DNA of 64,000 nucleotides, from contig NC_079975.1 of assembly GCF_029852145.1 (NCBI RefSeq), positions 23,937,364-24,001,363 on the forward strand, in the 5' to 3' direction. The notes beneath the pieces are model-generated. The model was not told where the DNA came from and searched no databases. It saw only the letters and a list, made by a program, of their open reading frames with translations. The position numbers were made by a program, and so were the translations under genes. Positions 1 to 13,597 of the stretch are shown here, piece after piece; position 1 is the stretch's first letter; the number at the start of each line of letters is the position of its first letter. This DNA comes from Microplitis mediator. Its lineage: Eukaryota > Arthropoda > Insecta > Hymenoptera > Braconidae.

Positions 1-743
1 ATATATTTTGTTTTTATATTAAAAAGTATAATATTCATCATATACGAGTCCGTATATGTTTAGCATATATAAAATATATATGTCAATCATATACAAAAAA
101 AATATTTTTATCATAGATGAAAATATATATTCTTGTCAGATACGAAAGCTATATTTTTTTCATACATAAAAATATATATTTCTATCATATACGAAAAATA
201 TATTCTGATCATATATAAAAACATATATTTATATTGTGTATGGAAAAAAAAAGTTTCTTATTCGTATGACCAACTTCAATTAAATTAGATATAAATTTTA
301 ATATACTCTTTAAATTGCAGTTAAAATTTTCAAAATTAGTTAATTTTATGCGAATATATATACCTATATACATATACATACACCGAATAAAATATATGCT
401 TAAATTATAACAAAGAAAATATATGGTGCCATATATAATATAAATTATATGCTACTATATATTTCATTTCATATAAAAATTATATATTTTTTGAATATAA
501 AAGGAAATATATCAATACAATATATTATAAGTTAAATGTAAATGTACATATAGCTTAATATAAAAAACATATAAGTTACATATATGGAATACATATATCT
601 ACTACTGTATATAATTTTATATTAAATCAGCCAAAATTTCTATATGATTTTTTATAATATACAATATAATATATCATATATTTTTTTGTTGCAAATATAT
701 ATGATTTTATATATTTTAACCATATATTGTTTTTTCATACGGG
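1..743. repeat. CCCGTATGAAAA-family inverted-repeat element, truncated by window edge
   Basis: From about 120 to 743 it matches 37045-37668 closely and ends at the same CATACGGG terminus. Positions 1-115 instead match 44640-44755, so this copy is a chimera or the two families share modules. Confidence 0.7.
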
Positions 744-1030
744 TGCAAACTACCGAATTTTCCATAAAAAAACTGCTTTAATTTTTTCAATATTTTTTCA
801 ACTGACCCTTGTGCCCCGGATATTCCGTATCACTCTGTAATTATACATAAATTTTTTTCTAAATAATGATAAGAAAATTTTTTGTCATTTCATCGGGTCT
901 TCACTTAAATAAAAATATTCCAATATTCTATAAATTAAATATTTATGCATTGATTTAAAAAAAAAAACTATTAATTATGAACGTTGTGTTGACAAAAAAT
1001 CATCAGAAAAATAAATAAAATAAAATAAAA

Positions 1031-1183
1031 TAGTGTAGCCTTGAGGGCGTCGAGCGAAAGTCATCTGCGCTTGCGATGTTTTCGTCAGCGAGAAAGCGCG
1101 AAAGGCCACGAGTTGATGGCCGAGTTTGCGCTGTGCTTTTAAAGTTCTACGTCCTGGCTCCGCAATTTCTAATAACACAAAAC
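1031..1183 (+). other. putative CpG-rich first exon (5' UTR or short N-terminus)
   Basis: This stretch stands out from its AT-rich surroundings by its GC content and many CpG pairs. It ends at a canonical splice donor, AAC|GTAAGTA, with the GT at 1184. The + frame is open from a TAG at 1031 to the donor, and an ATG at 1076 would give 36 codons. A second good donor (AAG|GTGAGC) lies at 1438. The next clear + strand acceptor followed by a coding exon is at 21077, but joining the two in phase 0 would not keep the 21-kb reading frame. The exon is therefore either 5' UTR with a short upstream ORF, or part of another gene. The - strand frame across it is also open but has no splice or start support. 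It could be a promoter-proximal exon; transcript data would settle it. Confidence 0.4.
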
Positions 1184-1998
1184 GTAAGTACTCGTGTCTG
1201 AGCTATCGAGAAAGACTGTGCACGGATGTAAACATTTTAAATTTAAATTAGTAGTAGGTAGAAAAAATATTATTTTCAAAAAAAACCGCTAAAAAACAGT
1301 TAAGTTGTATTTTTACGGCCTGGTGATATGACGTAATTATGATATAAACAATATCTTAAATAAGTATAGTGTTAATTATTGTGCTTTTATAAATTAAACG
1401 AAATAAAAAAATTAAAAAACGATTACGGGCACATAAGGTGAGCTCGATAAAAGCAGTTTGACGCAACGGGAAAATCCATGGCTTGAAAGAGCCAATCAAG
1501 TAGAACGAGATTGACATCCACAAAGCCGACGAACAATATATTGTTTTTTAGACTTCAAGGGTTTCTATTGAGTCAGGTAATATATATTATATATATAGAT
1601 AAGTCTTATCGTTATCTTTCATATATATTTTTATCTTCTTACACCTCGTAAATTTATTTAAAATTTAATCCTGCTCTAAAACTTATCGATTTTAACCTAA
1701 GCTATTATTTTTTATATTTTGTTATTTATTGCTATCGTAGAGCAGTTTCCGGCGGATAAAGGGCGCGACCTCTGAACAATGAGTTTTTTATTTTTTTTCT
1801 TATAAGTTTAAATGTAAACAGTGAAGCGGTCAATGACTGCTGCTTTACTTTGTTATATATGACAAGATACTTTGACCGTTTTGCTCATTGCGGTTTCATA
1901 CTCTCCCCTATTCATTCCAAGGACTAAGACGTTGATATATTTCGTTAGACTAGTACCGCATTGTACTATTGTAAATAACATAACTAATAGTTCCTTCA

Positions 1999-2003
<5 letters not shown>

Positions 2004-2041
<38 letters not shown>
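2004..2041. repeat. (AT)n microsatellite
   Basis: Uninterrupted AT dinucleotides. Confidence 0.9.
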
Positions 2042-2046
<5 letters not shown>

Positions 2047-2524
2047 GATTTACTATATGCTCTATACTATATTAATAAATCATTCCATACAAATACTGGG
2101 GTGTAAAGAAAAAAAATAAATATATTAACTATGCCATGGTAACAAACTATTATTAGCAAATATGTCATTAGATTATAACACTGCCGTAGTATATTTAATT
2201 TTATGTATTAAATTGGATGTATTGGATAATAGTTTCTTATAAATTACGATATTTACACAAGTAGTAAAATGAAACCACTTGAGTTACTTTATATTGATTC
2301 CTAAGTGCACTGCAATTAAGTATAATGGTAAATTTAACATTCACTTTACTATCGACGGTAATAACTTTTTTTTTTTTTTCTATATTTTAAGTATTATGCA
2401 GACATGAGAATATTCATTGAAGTGAATTCATTTTCAAATGAAAAATTTTAATTAAGGGCAAAAATAAAATCTTTTCTGATTGTTTCGGAAAAAGGAGGGA
2501 TGTAATGCAGCGTAAAATGAGCTC

Positions 2525-3284
2525 CCCCAGCATGAAAATATCATATATGATAAACATACCCCCATAAAAAAAATTTATAATAAAAATATCAAAAAAATAT
2601 ATTTTTCATATAAATAAAATACATAAAAAATATGTAAATATATATAAAATATGTATAAAAAATACATTTTAAATAGTTAACTTTTGGCCGATTTTCGTAG
2701 ATATTTTATATATTTTAAATATAATGTAAATATATTAAAAATATATCTTAGAGTACATAAAAAATATAATTATGGAATTATAAAAAATATAATTTTTATA
2801 TATATTCTTCCTAGGTTGGCTAGTTAAAATAAAAATATATTTTTTATATATTTGAAATATATTTTTGTTATATTTTTATACCTGTATTTTTTATATGTTC
2901 TAAGATAAATTTTCAATATATTTAAAATATATAAAATATATACGAAAATCGGCCAAAATTTAGCTATTTAAAATATATTTTTTATGTATTTTTTGATATG
3001 AAAAATATATTTTTATTATATTTTAACATATATTTTTTTAGAAATTTTTTTCATGGGGGTATATTAAAAAATATATGTTACAGATATAAATATATGTGAC
3101 AATACATGAAATCTTATATAGAACTATGTATAGATTTTGGCCGATTTTTATATATTTCTATATATGTTGTCTCTTATGTTATTATATATAAGAAAATATA
3201 TATCGTTTTTGGCCACTTATATGGTCCCATATTGATTATATATTTTTCCATATATATTTATCATATATGGTATTTTCATGCGGG
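2525..3284. mobile_element. CCCGCATGAAAA-family palindromic element interrupted by a nested element
   Basis: The right end (TTTTCATGCGGG) and the interior match the copies at 7808-8601 and 12937-13597. It is interrupted by the 2559-3059 insertion. Confidence 0.75.
2559..3059. mobile_element. CCCCCATAAAAA-ended element nested in the 2.5-kb repeat
   Basis: Ends CCCCCAT..ATGGGGG with mirrored arms that both contain a GGCCGATTTTCGTA-type motif. It is flanked by TA at 2557-2558 and 3060-3061. The intact copy near 7833-7845 shows the empty site with a single TA. Confidence 0.8.
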
Positions 3285-4823
3285 CCTAAGTAAAATCATC
3301 ATGCGCAATTCGGGTCATGAAAATTTTTTTTTTGTTGGGTTTCATGGGGAGTCACGATATCGGATATTTTGGGATTTGAAAAAATTTTCAAGGCTTTTTT
3401 AGGAGACCCACTTTACCCTTTGATTTTTTTTTCATATTTCTACTTGTGATTGAGTTAATGAACTGGAACACGTAATACACTTTTTTAGGAATTGATAATA
3501 AGTTTTCACTCAATGAATCAATGGTTTGTAAGACAAAAGTTTTAAAATGCTTAATAAACAATAAGTAATTTAGTCCGTTAGGTTTTAATGCTCGTGCATA
3601 AAAAAACAAATTTTTATCCGATTACCTAGTGAACCCTTAAATGGATTTAAACTTTTTTCTACTTTAATCAATAGTTCTCATTCAAACTGAAAACTCGAAT
3701 TTTTCCGAGTTGATTTATTCAAAACTATTCAAATGAAATTTTTTTCCTTGAATTCAACGGAAAAGTTAAAAATTATACGTAAACATTTTTTTTGGACGTT
3801 AATTTTTTTTTTAAACAAATACTTTGGCATCTGCTGCAACCATATGGCGAAATGTCTGATCAAACTGATTAATTCAAAAATAAATTTATATTTTATATGG
3901 AAAAAAATTTCGTGAATAATTTGTTTACTACCACAAAAAAAAGGTGGTCTGAATTTGTAGTTTTTTTTTTTTTTAAACAAAAGGACACAAGTGTCGTAAG
4001 TTTCATCGGCGATATATTACCGGACTTTGTTGTTATGCAATATATATACATATATATAGATATTTAGTGGGATTATAAATTACGTTCACAGTAAATACAG
4101 AAAAGGAAACTAGGATACTTGGGTAGTTGCCAATCTTAAAGTAATTAAAAAAACAATGACGGTTGAAATGCTTTAAAACTCCGGGAATTTATAGTACAAA
4201 ACATATCTCAAGATTAGTAATTTATCAACATTCATTATCATGAGGGTACATTAGTTAATATGCTGGTATAGCTATCAGATTAATGAGATTTAGATGACTA
4301 AACATTTTTAGTTCATTTTTTTCTTTTTGATAAAAAAGTAAAGTCTCGTAAATTATATTCAGTGAAAAATTTATTCTGTGAAAATTCACTATTCGGTAAA
4401 AAAATATTAGGTTGAGTCAAGAAATTTTTCACGGTAGTTTTTTTTTGCATGTGAGATTGCGAATTTTTAATAAACAGCGTGAATAATCAAGCTAGTGAAA
4501 GCTGTGAATAATGGAGCTCTTACTGCACTTGTGCGATAAAGTTAAATTTAAAACACGGCAAGTGAAAATTGAACTTTGAAAGGCATTGCATACAATTATA
4601 CACAGAAAAAAATGTACCTGAAGATTGGAACGTTTTGCGCAGAGAAAATGAAAAAATTTTTGTAATTTGACTGCTTAAAGGTGAAAGGGTAGTTGGGATC
4701 GGCTGCAATTTTCGGCTGACATACTAGCACTTATGCGAAAGATTTCCGAAATCTAGATCCAGTTAATTTTTTTTGATGATACCAGCATCAAAAGTTGAAG
4801 TTTCAGTGTCTCTACAGCCCGTC

Positions 4824-5186
4824 GAAACAAGTTAATTTCAAGCCGATGCTGCAAACAACTGCTAGCGAATTCGTAATTCAAAAACACTTTCATACAAAGG
4901 GCAGAAACATGCGTGTGTCTTCTCTTAGGAAGAAACACAATTGTTTTTGTCCGGTGTCAGTTATATTTAATGTTCATTTGCAGCTTTTTTACTCTCATTT
5001 GTTTACTTGTCACTTCAGTTTACTCATTTCATTTTTTAAGTGACAGTTTTTAACCAAATAAAATTAATAAAAAATGAGTGAAAATAATATTTTTGTCTTG
5101 TTTACTATTTAATAAGTGACTGTAAATCACATATTTCTCATTCTCTAACAGTTCTCCTTATCATCGGCTTGAAATTAACTTGTTTC
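4824..5186. repeat. inverted repeat with perfect 25-bp arms
   Basis: Arms at 4824-4848 and 5162-5186 are exact reverse complements. They lie within a larger mosaic (about 4610-5635) whose outer ends resemble the AACGTTCC..-type repeats at 60.65-60.87 and 63.77-63.99 kb. Confidence 0.6.
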
Positions 5187-5194
5187 TTACTGGC

Positions 5195-5440
5195 TGCTGA
5201 CCTAGGTGAAAATATTTGGCCGAAAAAAGGCCGAAACATCTTAATTTGGCCGAAATCACGCCGAAACTATAAAATTTTATTGTAAATGCCGAAAATCGGC
5301 CGAAAAATATTTATTCTTTTAAACGAGGCCGAAAAATAGCCGATATTTGGCCGACAAATGAACCAACCTTTTTTCGGCCAGAATATTTTGGTTTTTCAAT
5401 AAAATTATCGCAAGTAAAAATCTTTGGCCGACACTGAATC
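5195..5440. repeat. TTGGCCGAAA-rich motif array
   Basis: About ten TTGGCCGAAA or GGCCGAAA-like units in both orientations across about 240 bp. The short-motif expansion resembles the arms of the other elements. Confidence 0.55.
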
Positions 5441-5635
5441 TTGAAGTTCCGATGCAGGTAATCATGAAAAACATAGTGTGTGACTCAGAATAAAACACGA
5501 TTTCAAACTGCGGGTGATGTCAGTCTATTCTGAAATCGTCTTGTTTCATCCCTTGTCACACAATATACTATATTACTTTTCATTTTGTTTTTTTATTTTT
5601 GTTCCACAAGAAACGTTCCAATTTTGAGGGACATA

Positions 5636-5834
5636 TAAAAAGGGTTTTTTGGCGCAAAATTTTTTACTCGTCTCTAGAAAATTTTTACTTGCCCTAAGAA
5701 ATTTTTTGCATCATGAATTGAAAATTTTCTTGGGGGGAGAAAAAATTTCTTGCGACAAAAAATGTTTTCTATTTTTGTCTTCATTTCATAATGAAAAATT
5801 TTTCTTGCCCTATGAAATTTTTTTTTTCTGTGTA
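5636..5834. mobile_element. ACACAGAAAAAA-family palindromic MITE, degraded left end
   Basis: The right end TTTTTTTCTGTGTA and internal CAAGAAATTTTTT motifs match the copies at 15.2, 26.1, 51.4 and 59.3 kb. Confidence 0.55.
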
Positions 5835-6431
5835 AATTAAATTTCTTTTTTCAAATTCGATTTTATAATAAAATATATTGGATAAATTTATATTTTTTGT
5901 TAAAAATTTTTAAAATTACATTCTCTTAATATGTAACTCCAGTTTACTACTAAGCAAGTGGACCTCTATTAACTCAATTTTAGTTAATTATTGAATCTCA
6001 ATGAAATACTAATTTCCAGTAAACCGAGAATATAAAATTTACTATGTATTATTTTAAGAATTTTTATCGTACTTTACACACTATTCACGAATCAATATGA
6101 CCTGAAGAGGAAAATGGTACTACAATAGGTCACTAAACAGGTGGTTGCTTATATAATCGATTCAAGCACCGATATTCTCGAGGCTGTAACATTAAAAAAA
6201 TATAAATGATGTCCAAGAGAAAATAAATTTTCAGGTCATGTAAATATAATGGAAAAGAAAAATAATTTATTAATTCCTAGAAAAAAATAAAAAAATCGTC
6301 ATGAATGGTTATGAACACCGACACCCTTAGTCACGCAATAAGCGACAGTTAAATGTAATTATTCAAAAACTATTATGATGAAAATAATTTAATAGTCTTT
6401 AAAAATTTTATTATATTTTTCAGTATATATA

Positions 6432-6821
6432 CATTGTAAAAAAAAAATGGTGTAAGTTCACGCTACGCTAGTGATCAGGTTATCGGTGTTGAATTCAACC
6501 CCAAAAATGGTGTTAAATTTTGTTCCGTTGTTAAGTGGTGTTAAAAAAAAGTGGTCTTATTTTTGAAGTATTTTTAATCCCAAAAAAATTTTCATTATTT
6601 CAACGATTAATGATACGAAAAATTTTTCCGTAATTTTAACGAAATACTGTTATTATTTTTTTCTGTTCAGTAAATCTTAAAACATTTCTACTTACGCCCA
6701 CATAGTCTGATCGGAGTTCATTTCCTCCGTATTTACACCGTTCTAACACCGGTTAAATAAGACCACTAAGTAAAACCGCGACGGCGGTGTGAGCTCATTT
6801 TAACACCGCTTTTATATAGTG
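6432..6821. mobile_element. CACTGTAAAAA-type element with GGTGT motif arms
   Basis: Starts CATTGTAAAAAA, ends ATATAGTG, flanked by TA. The arms contain GGTGTTAA/TTAACACC units like the element at 30.1-30.7 kb. Confidence 0.6.
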
Positions 6822-7807
6822 TAGATATATAACAGATCTCATTTAATATTATTTCGATAAAAAGCACTTTAGCGGTAATATCTTGGGTTATTATTATTTA
6901 TTGCTATATATAAATTTTGAACGGATAATATTGGATGCTAGCAAAAAATGTGTCAACTAGCAGATTTTTTTTATTTAAAAAAAAGAGGTGATTGTGCATA
7001 AGTAGGTTCACTTTATTTTGCTCTAATGGCTTTAGAGGCTCAATTTTTTCTTATTTATTCAACTCGAATTGATTATATATATAATATATATATATATAAA
7101 AGTATGAGAAAATTTTAGTCAGCTAAGACTGATATTATTCTTAGCGCGCAGATCTTAGCGATCGGTGAAATTTTTTTAGTTCAATTTTATTGGATATTTA
7201 AAAAAAAAATTTAGTAAGCTAGTGGGGTTCCTCCGATTTGAATTTCGAAATCATTTTTTCTGTTTTTTTTTTATTGGCCAAACGGGTTGAATAATAAACG
7301 AAAAACGCAAAATATAAATTTTGTAAATACGTCACGAGGTTTCGAATAGCGAAAACTGCTGAAGTATTCATGTAAAGCATCGAGTGACTTCTTTTTATAT
7401 TCCAAATATCTGTAGTTTACTCAAACATCAAAATTTCATCGCTCTTTATTTTTTACTTCATCCATAAAGTTTGAAATATGGAAAAATTTAAAGCCATTGC
7501 AGAATTTTTACACTCGAAACATTGAGATAACGAGGCGTAAAATTTTAATTGCAGTATCACTTTATTTTTCAGATAAGACATTTATGCATAACAATGTCTT
7601 AACTACAGTTCTTTTGATAAGCAGTAGCAGTCTTTTGAGTTGTAAAATCAATAGTTTCTAATTTTTTTCTTGTTTAATTGAATGCACGTAAGAAAATTCA
7701 TTTTTCTTCTTTTCATATTTTTTTCATAAAAAAGTATGGACTCAACACCTTGAACTTTTTTTTTTAAACACAGCTTTTTTTGCGTAATACTGTCGAATTA
7801 GATCTAG

Positions 7808-8601
<794 letters not shown>

Positions 8602-9324
8602 ATCACCCGAAAGTAACCGAAGTAAAAAATACATTAAGATAAGAAGTATCTACTTCTTCCAAAAGACTTAATTTTTTTCTTAAGTGACGGGTATTTATTT
8701 CTTTTGAAATATAGTTTCTTGTTTATTTTTCTATAATTTTCCCTGAACACTTCAAACTTGATAAACTTTTCGCAAAGAATCATTAATTGAAATTTTAATC
8801 TTCAACATTTACGAAGATTTCGAGTATAAAAATGTATATACGTGTGAAATGTTTCTTCGATCGATTAATAATTAAAAGGAACTACGAGCGTGGGAAAATT
8901 GCAATAACTGGTTAAAGTAATGCCGTGTATTATAACTTTATTTCTAAAAAAAAACTTCAACTCATTTGAGATTAATAGCAGAGTGTAAGAAAAAGTTAAT
9001 AGTTCTGAGTTTTTTCTGATAAAAACCAAAGGTTAATTCCATTTGCCCATTTTGTAGCAATCACCCTTAAGTGTTATAACACTCGCATTTACTCACTTGA
9101 CCTTTGTGTCGTGATATTTTTCAAAAATTTAACAAAAACTGATACCCTCGAAAAATTGGAAGAACAAACGGGAACAAGGAGAATAATTAATTTTCAAGTA
9201 TGAAAATTGAAGTGTATTCCATAAACTTTTACATACATTAACTAAATTGATTAACAAGTTTTAATGCAAAGTTACTTAAGAATACATTAGTTTGATTAAT
9301 GTGAGATTTTCAAACGTACAGTCT

Positions 9325-9406
9325 GGGTATATTCGAAAATGCTCTAGCTCTAGCTCTCGCTACATGGCAACGCTTAGCTAGAGCTAGAGCATTTCCGAAT
9401 GCACCC
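9325..9406. mobile_element. 82-bp palindromic mini-element
   Basis: GGGTATATTCGAAAATGCTC is mirrored by GAGCATTTCCGAATGCACCC, with CTAGCTCTAGCT arms around a 14-bp loop. It could fold into a near-perfect hairpin. Confidence 0.6.
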
Positions 9407-9539
9407 TCTGAGAATTGGTTATTATTATCACCGGGAATTTTCAATAATTGCACAAAAAGAATTTACAATTACACTGTCCATTTTGACTGGTAATCAGTCT
9501 CATGCCGCTACAATATAAATGTTCGTGACAGAAGAGAGA

Positions 9540-9620
9540 AATTTTCCTAGGTCAAAAATAGAACTTGATTTAGTCTTGGTTTACCAAGTCGAAATTTAGA
9601 GCCGTTTTTCACAACACGGA
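9540..9620. repeat. dispersed repeat shared with 14.63 and 63.54 kb
   Basis: The TTTACCAAGTCGAAATTTA block occurs here, inverted at about 14640-14665, and again at 63570-63592. The neighbouring GGTCAAAAATA(G/A)AACTTG occurs here and at 63.55 kb. Confidence 0.6.
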
Positions 9621-10352
9621 GAGAAAAGAATAGTAATGGTTACCATTCTACACAGTACTCAGACTCATTTGTTGTAAAATGGTAAATAATGATATGAAGG
9701 ATAGGATTCATTAGCATTTTTGTGTTAATGATTACTATGTTACATTGAAACAAGTTAAATGGTAAAAATCGCTATCTATAGATATATAGATATGTCCTGA
9801 TATGTATGTCCTAATATATCATGGGAATCAGGACTATGAAGAATGCTACTCAGTCCCATGCTTGAATAGTCGTTTTGACTAAACTTCAACCTTGAATAAC
9901 TTTCGAAGGAGTGAAGTTAGCAAAAAATGTTAAGATACCTTTTTTGTACAGCATTAAATTTTCTTCAAAAATATATATCTTGACTAAGAAAAATTTTAAT
10001 ATTTCTAGTAGTTATAAAAATTCAAAATAGAAACAAAGAATTTAAAAAACAAATCAATGTTTAAGGCACAGTTACAAAGAAACGGCTCATTTTACGTCAA
10101 TTTACTACAAGGCTTTTTTGTAGGAGATTGAATTTCCTTTTAGAATATACATTGCTCAAATTTTTCATAGAGATAATTTATGAGTTTTGGGTAAAAAATG
10201 GAATTTCTGCCAAAAAACTTATAGTCGTAACAATACACCTCTTAATATCAATATTGAGGGCTCAAACTTGCACAATAATTTTCTTGGTCATCAGGAAGAA
10301 CATTTTCACAGTATCGAGAAAAAAAAAAAAATAGTCGATTTTTTTGGCCCAG

Positions 10353-10485
10353 TCTAAGGTACAGTTTTATTCGTAATAGAAAAAGTTCCCTTCTCAATAA
10401 TAAAAAAACCGAGTGTACTTCTAATAGCGGTTTGCCAGACCGGGTTTGTCCGTAGTGTCCAAATTTTTAGGGTTACCGTTCAAAG
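10353..10485 (-). repeat. dispersed repeat, inverted copy at 35.2 kb
   Basis: Contains CCGAGTGTACTTCTAATAGC and TAGGGTTACCGTTCAAAGGTT. The same blocks lie in reverse order and orientation at 35200-35335. Confidence 0.65.
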
Positions 10486-11728
10486 GTTCAACAGAAAATT
10501 TTCAATAGTACAATTTCTTGTGAGAAGAAAACCCAATTTTTCTAGAGGTTATTTTTTCTAACAGTGTAGAAAAATGGAATGAAAACATTCCATTTAAAAT
10601 TAAATATTTATCATAGAAAATTACACTGAAAATATGCATTAAAATGTCCTCAGTAACTTGAATTTCTAATGTAATTATTTTGAATGGTAGTAACTGTCCT
10701 CTTTTCCTTTTAAATTAAGTTAAAAGTATCAATAAAAGTACCTAGAACATACATTTAAAGCTAACTAAACAGATTAACATTGAAATCAATACAATATTTA
10801 TATACATTTAAAAAAAATAACTATTGAATGAGATAAAACTTTTCGCTTACTACAATATCAAACATGAAAAGTTATAAATATTTATATATTTATTCTTCAA
10901 GTTTTTACTAAAGCTATCTTTGAAAACTTTATTTCATACATCAGCTCAATCTTTTAATTTACGATCCGTAATGACAAGCCTGACTCCGCCTAGCAATTTA
11001 CAAAATTACACCTGTTTCAAATTACCTCTAATAATTCCGTCGCAGAATTACCTCAAGCTCGGAATTACGGAATATTTATACTTAAATCTTCGAGCGAGTC
11101 TATCTACCTTTACTTGACAAGATAAAAAAAATTCATATCTTTAGGGCATCTTTTTTTTCTATTTCCACGTTTAATATATTTATCATAAAATATCAATCTT
11201 TTTCATTATTTACTCATACTATATTTTTCATTCGTGGTGAACTAATAGAACTGATTTACGATAAAATATTTCATTCTGAATAAACAAAAGGTCATGACGA
11301 TATAAATATAGAACAGCTTGTTTGATAATAATTGATATCTATTCTTACGTCATTGTTTACTAATGAAAGCTTCATCGCACTAGCACATAAATTATTATAC
11401 AATTCCATTGTATCCAGTCAACTAAAAGCTTTTGTAGGCTTTTATACATTTATATATATACATAGTACTTTGACACTTTATCAGAGTTTACAGCTTACAG
11501 TTGGATAATCCAGCTGATCTGTTTCATAATTGGCTAATTAACTAATTAACCAATCAATTATTATGGCTATTAGCTAATAATAGGTCAATATCTTTAATAA
11601 CAACTCAAAAGATTAATTATAGAATTGTATATATCTATTGACATTAAATTGGCTCAATCAGGTTCTTCTTCTTCCGACCGATAAATTTCATTAGTATAAG
11701 TGGATTGATGAACTCAAGGGGTCCTTAC

Positions 11729-11868
11729 TGTTCATCCGGTATGTAAGAGGGTGGGTGGCAAAGTAACGTTCGATATAACGTAACATCCTGTTGGAGAAGA
11801 TGTTTACCAGGACGATCCATCAATCCTATTTCCTCAATGACTTGATTAAGTACCGATGCGTCGTATTT
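11729..11868 (-). CDS. isolated putative internal coding exon, unknown protein
   Basis: A 140-bp block with much higher GC than its flanks. Read on the minus strand it begins after an acceptor (ATATAAG|AAATAC) and ends at a strong donor (GAACA|GTAAGG), giving 46 codons plus two bases. The translation looks like ordinary globular protein: it starts KYDASVLNQV, has an acidic/hydrophobic helix-like stretch, then a segment ending HPPSYIPDE. Read without splicing, the frame stops at TAA inside the donor, so it could also be a terminal exon. I do not recognise the family. No neighbouring exon was found within the window on this strand; the surroundings are repeats. The exon lies inside the possible 20-kb intron of the + strand 1.0/21.1-kb gene, so it would be a nested opposite-strand gene or a fragment of one. 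Confidence 0.45.
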
Positions 11869-11949
11869 CTTATATGTCAGATATTCGTTATAAATTTATA
11901 CTTCTAAAATATATTTTTAGGATTTTATTATTGGGGAAATATTTGTGTA

Positions 11950-12185
11950 TAATACACGGAAAAAAGTTATTGGGATTGGAAGCATCTAACGGATGGTGAT
12001 ACGCGTTAAGGGGGGGTCTGTTACGCTCTAGTAATGATCTGGATAGTTATCGTAACGATCCCTTCTAATCCCATTCAAGATACGATCGTTGCCATTACTA
12101 TGGGTATTGCTAACCTAACTATCGTCCAAATAGCTAAATGTGTATCGTGACAGTCAGGAAATCGTATCGTGCTGATCGCAAGAAT
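11950..12185. repeat. dispersed repeat, second copy at 49.07-49.24 kb
   Basis: Shares TCTAATCCCATTCA, ATAGCTAAA and GTATCGTGA blocks with 49065-49240. Its sequence ATCGTGCTGATCGC preserves the target site filled in the 49-kb copy. Confidence 0.65.
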
Positions 12186-12936
12186 TTTTTTTACGTGAAG
12201 GAAAGGGCGAAGTAAAATGAAGGGACAGCGGTTTTGAATAAATGAAATTTTTGGTAAATGTATGACATCATTTGTCCATTTGTTTTTGAATATATAAGAA
12301 ACTAAACAATAGAAATTTCTTTTTTTTATTGTTCGTATTCGAGGGAGATTTTTAAAAAAATTTAAATTTATGTAAAATATGTTTTTCACATTAGACGGCC
12401 TGTAATGATCATAAAAATTCATTTGTCACTTTACATAAGCTATATCTCAAGTTTCAAAGGAGATTCCTGTAATTTAAAAAAAAATCCTTTTCTCACTCCC
12501 AAGTTTAGAAAGAAAAAAAATATAAAATTAGAACAAATATAAAACGAATCATTAGATTTTTCGTTGTGAAAAAAATATAAGGGTGATTCTATAAGTTTTT
12601 TTGAACCCTCATCGGTTGAATATGGGTCGTTTGTGTCCAAATATTCTACTATAAACAGCCTACATGCCTCCGAATTTTGATGGAAATGTTTAGCGAAAAA
12701 GGGATTTTCGGGACTGGCAACAACTCTATCGCATTGTTAAAAGTCGAAAGAAGACCTACAAATTTATTCAGATTTTTCCTTACAGAATAACATAGTTAAA
12801 TAAACGGTGGACGCTAATGACCCATGTTCAAAGTTGACGGGTGCTGAAAACAGCGACACCGGATTAGGATTTATTTTTTATTGTTCTAAGAAAACTCGAA
12901 ATTTGTAGATGAATTAAGTTACATACAAGGTAATTA

Positions 12937-13597
12937 CCCGCATGAAAATACCATATATGATAAATATATATGGAAAAATATATAATCAATATAGGACCAT
13001 ATAAGTGGCCAAAAACGATATATGTTTTCTTACATATAATATAGTAAGTTTTAATATAATTAATTATATACGTAAGTTTATAAGTTAATACATGTATTAC
13101 ATATATTGATAATGATATATGTAAATTTGTAAGCTAGCACACATATATATATATATATTCTGAACACAATGTTTGAATCTTATAACAGAGTGAGGAAGAC
13201 AGAAAAGAATAGATTTGATATATTCTTACATATATGGGGAGACATATGGTTCTATATATCGAAAAATATACAAAAATTTATAAAGTTAAATACATGGTAC
13301 ATATATCGTGCCATATAATGATGAATTATATATGTATTCTTATTTGTTTCCATATATAAATAACATTTTTTTTTGAATATATTAAAATTATAAGTTTTCA
13401 AATATATAAATAATATATTGAAGTTATACGGAAATATATGAAATCATATAAGAGAAAACATATATAGAAATATAATAAAATCGGCCAAAATCTATGTATA
13501 GTTCTATATAAGATTTCATGTATTGTCACATATATATTTATATCTGTAGCATATATTTTTTAATATATGTCTACCATATATGATATTCTCATGCGGG
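12937..13597. mobile_element. CCCGCATGAAAA-family palindromic element
   Basis: TIRs CCCGCATGAAAATACCATAT and its complement with one mismatch, flanked by TA on both sides. Confidence 0.8.

Noticed and set aside
975..1178. Minus-strand ORF of 67 codons
   Set aside because: No splice or family support; the + strand donor GTAAGTA explains the block better.
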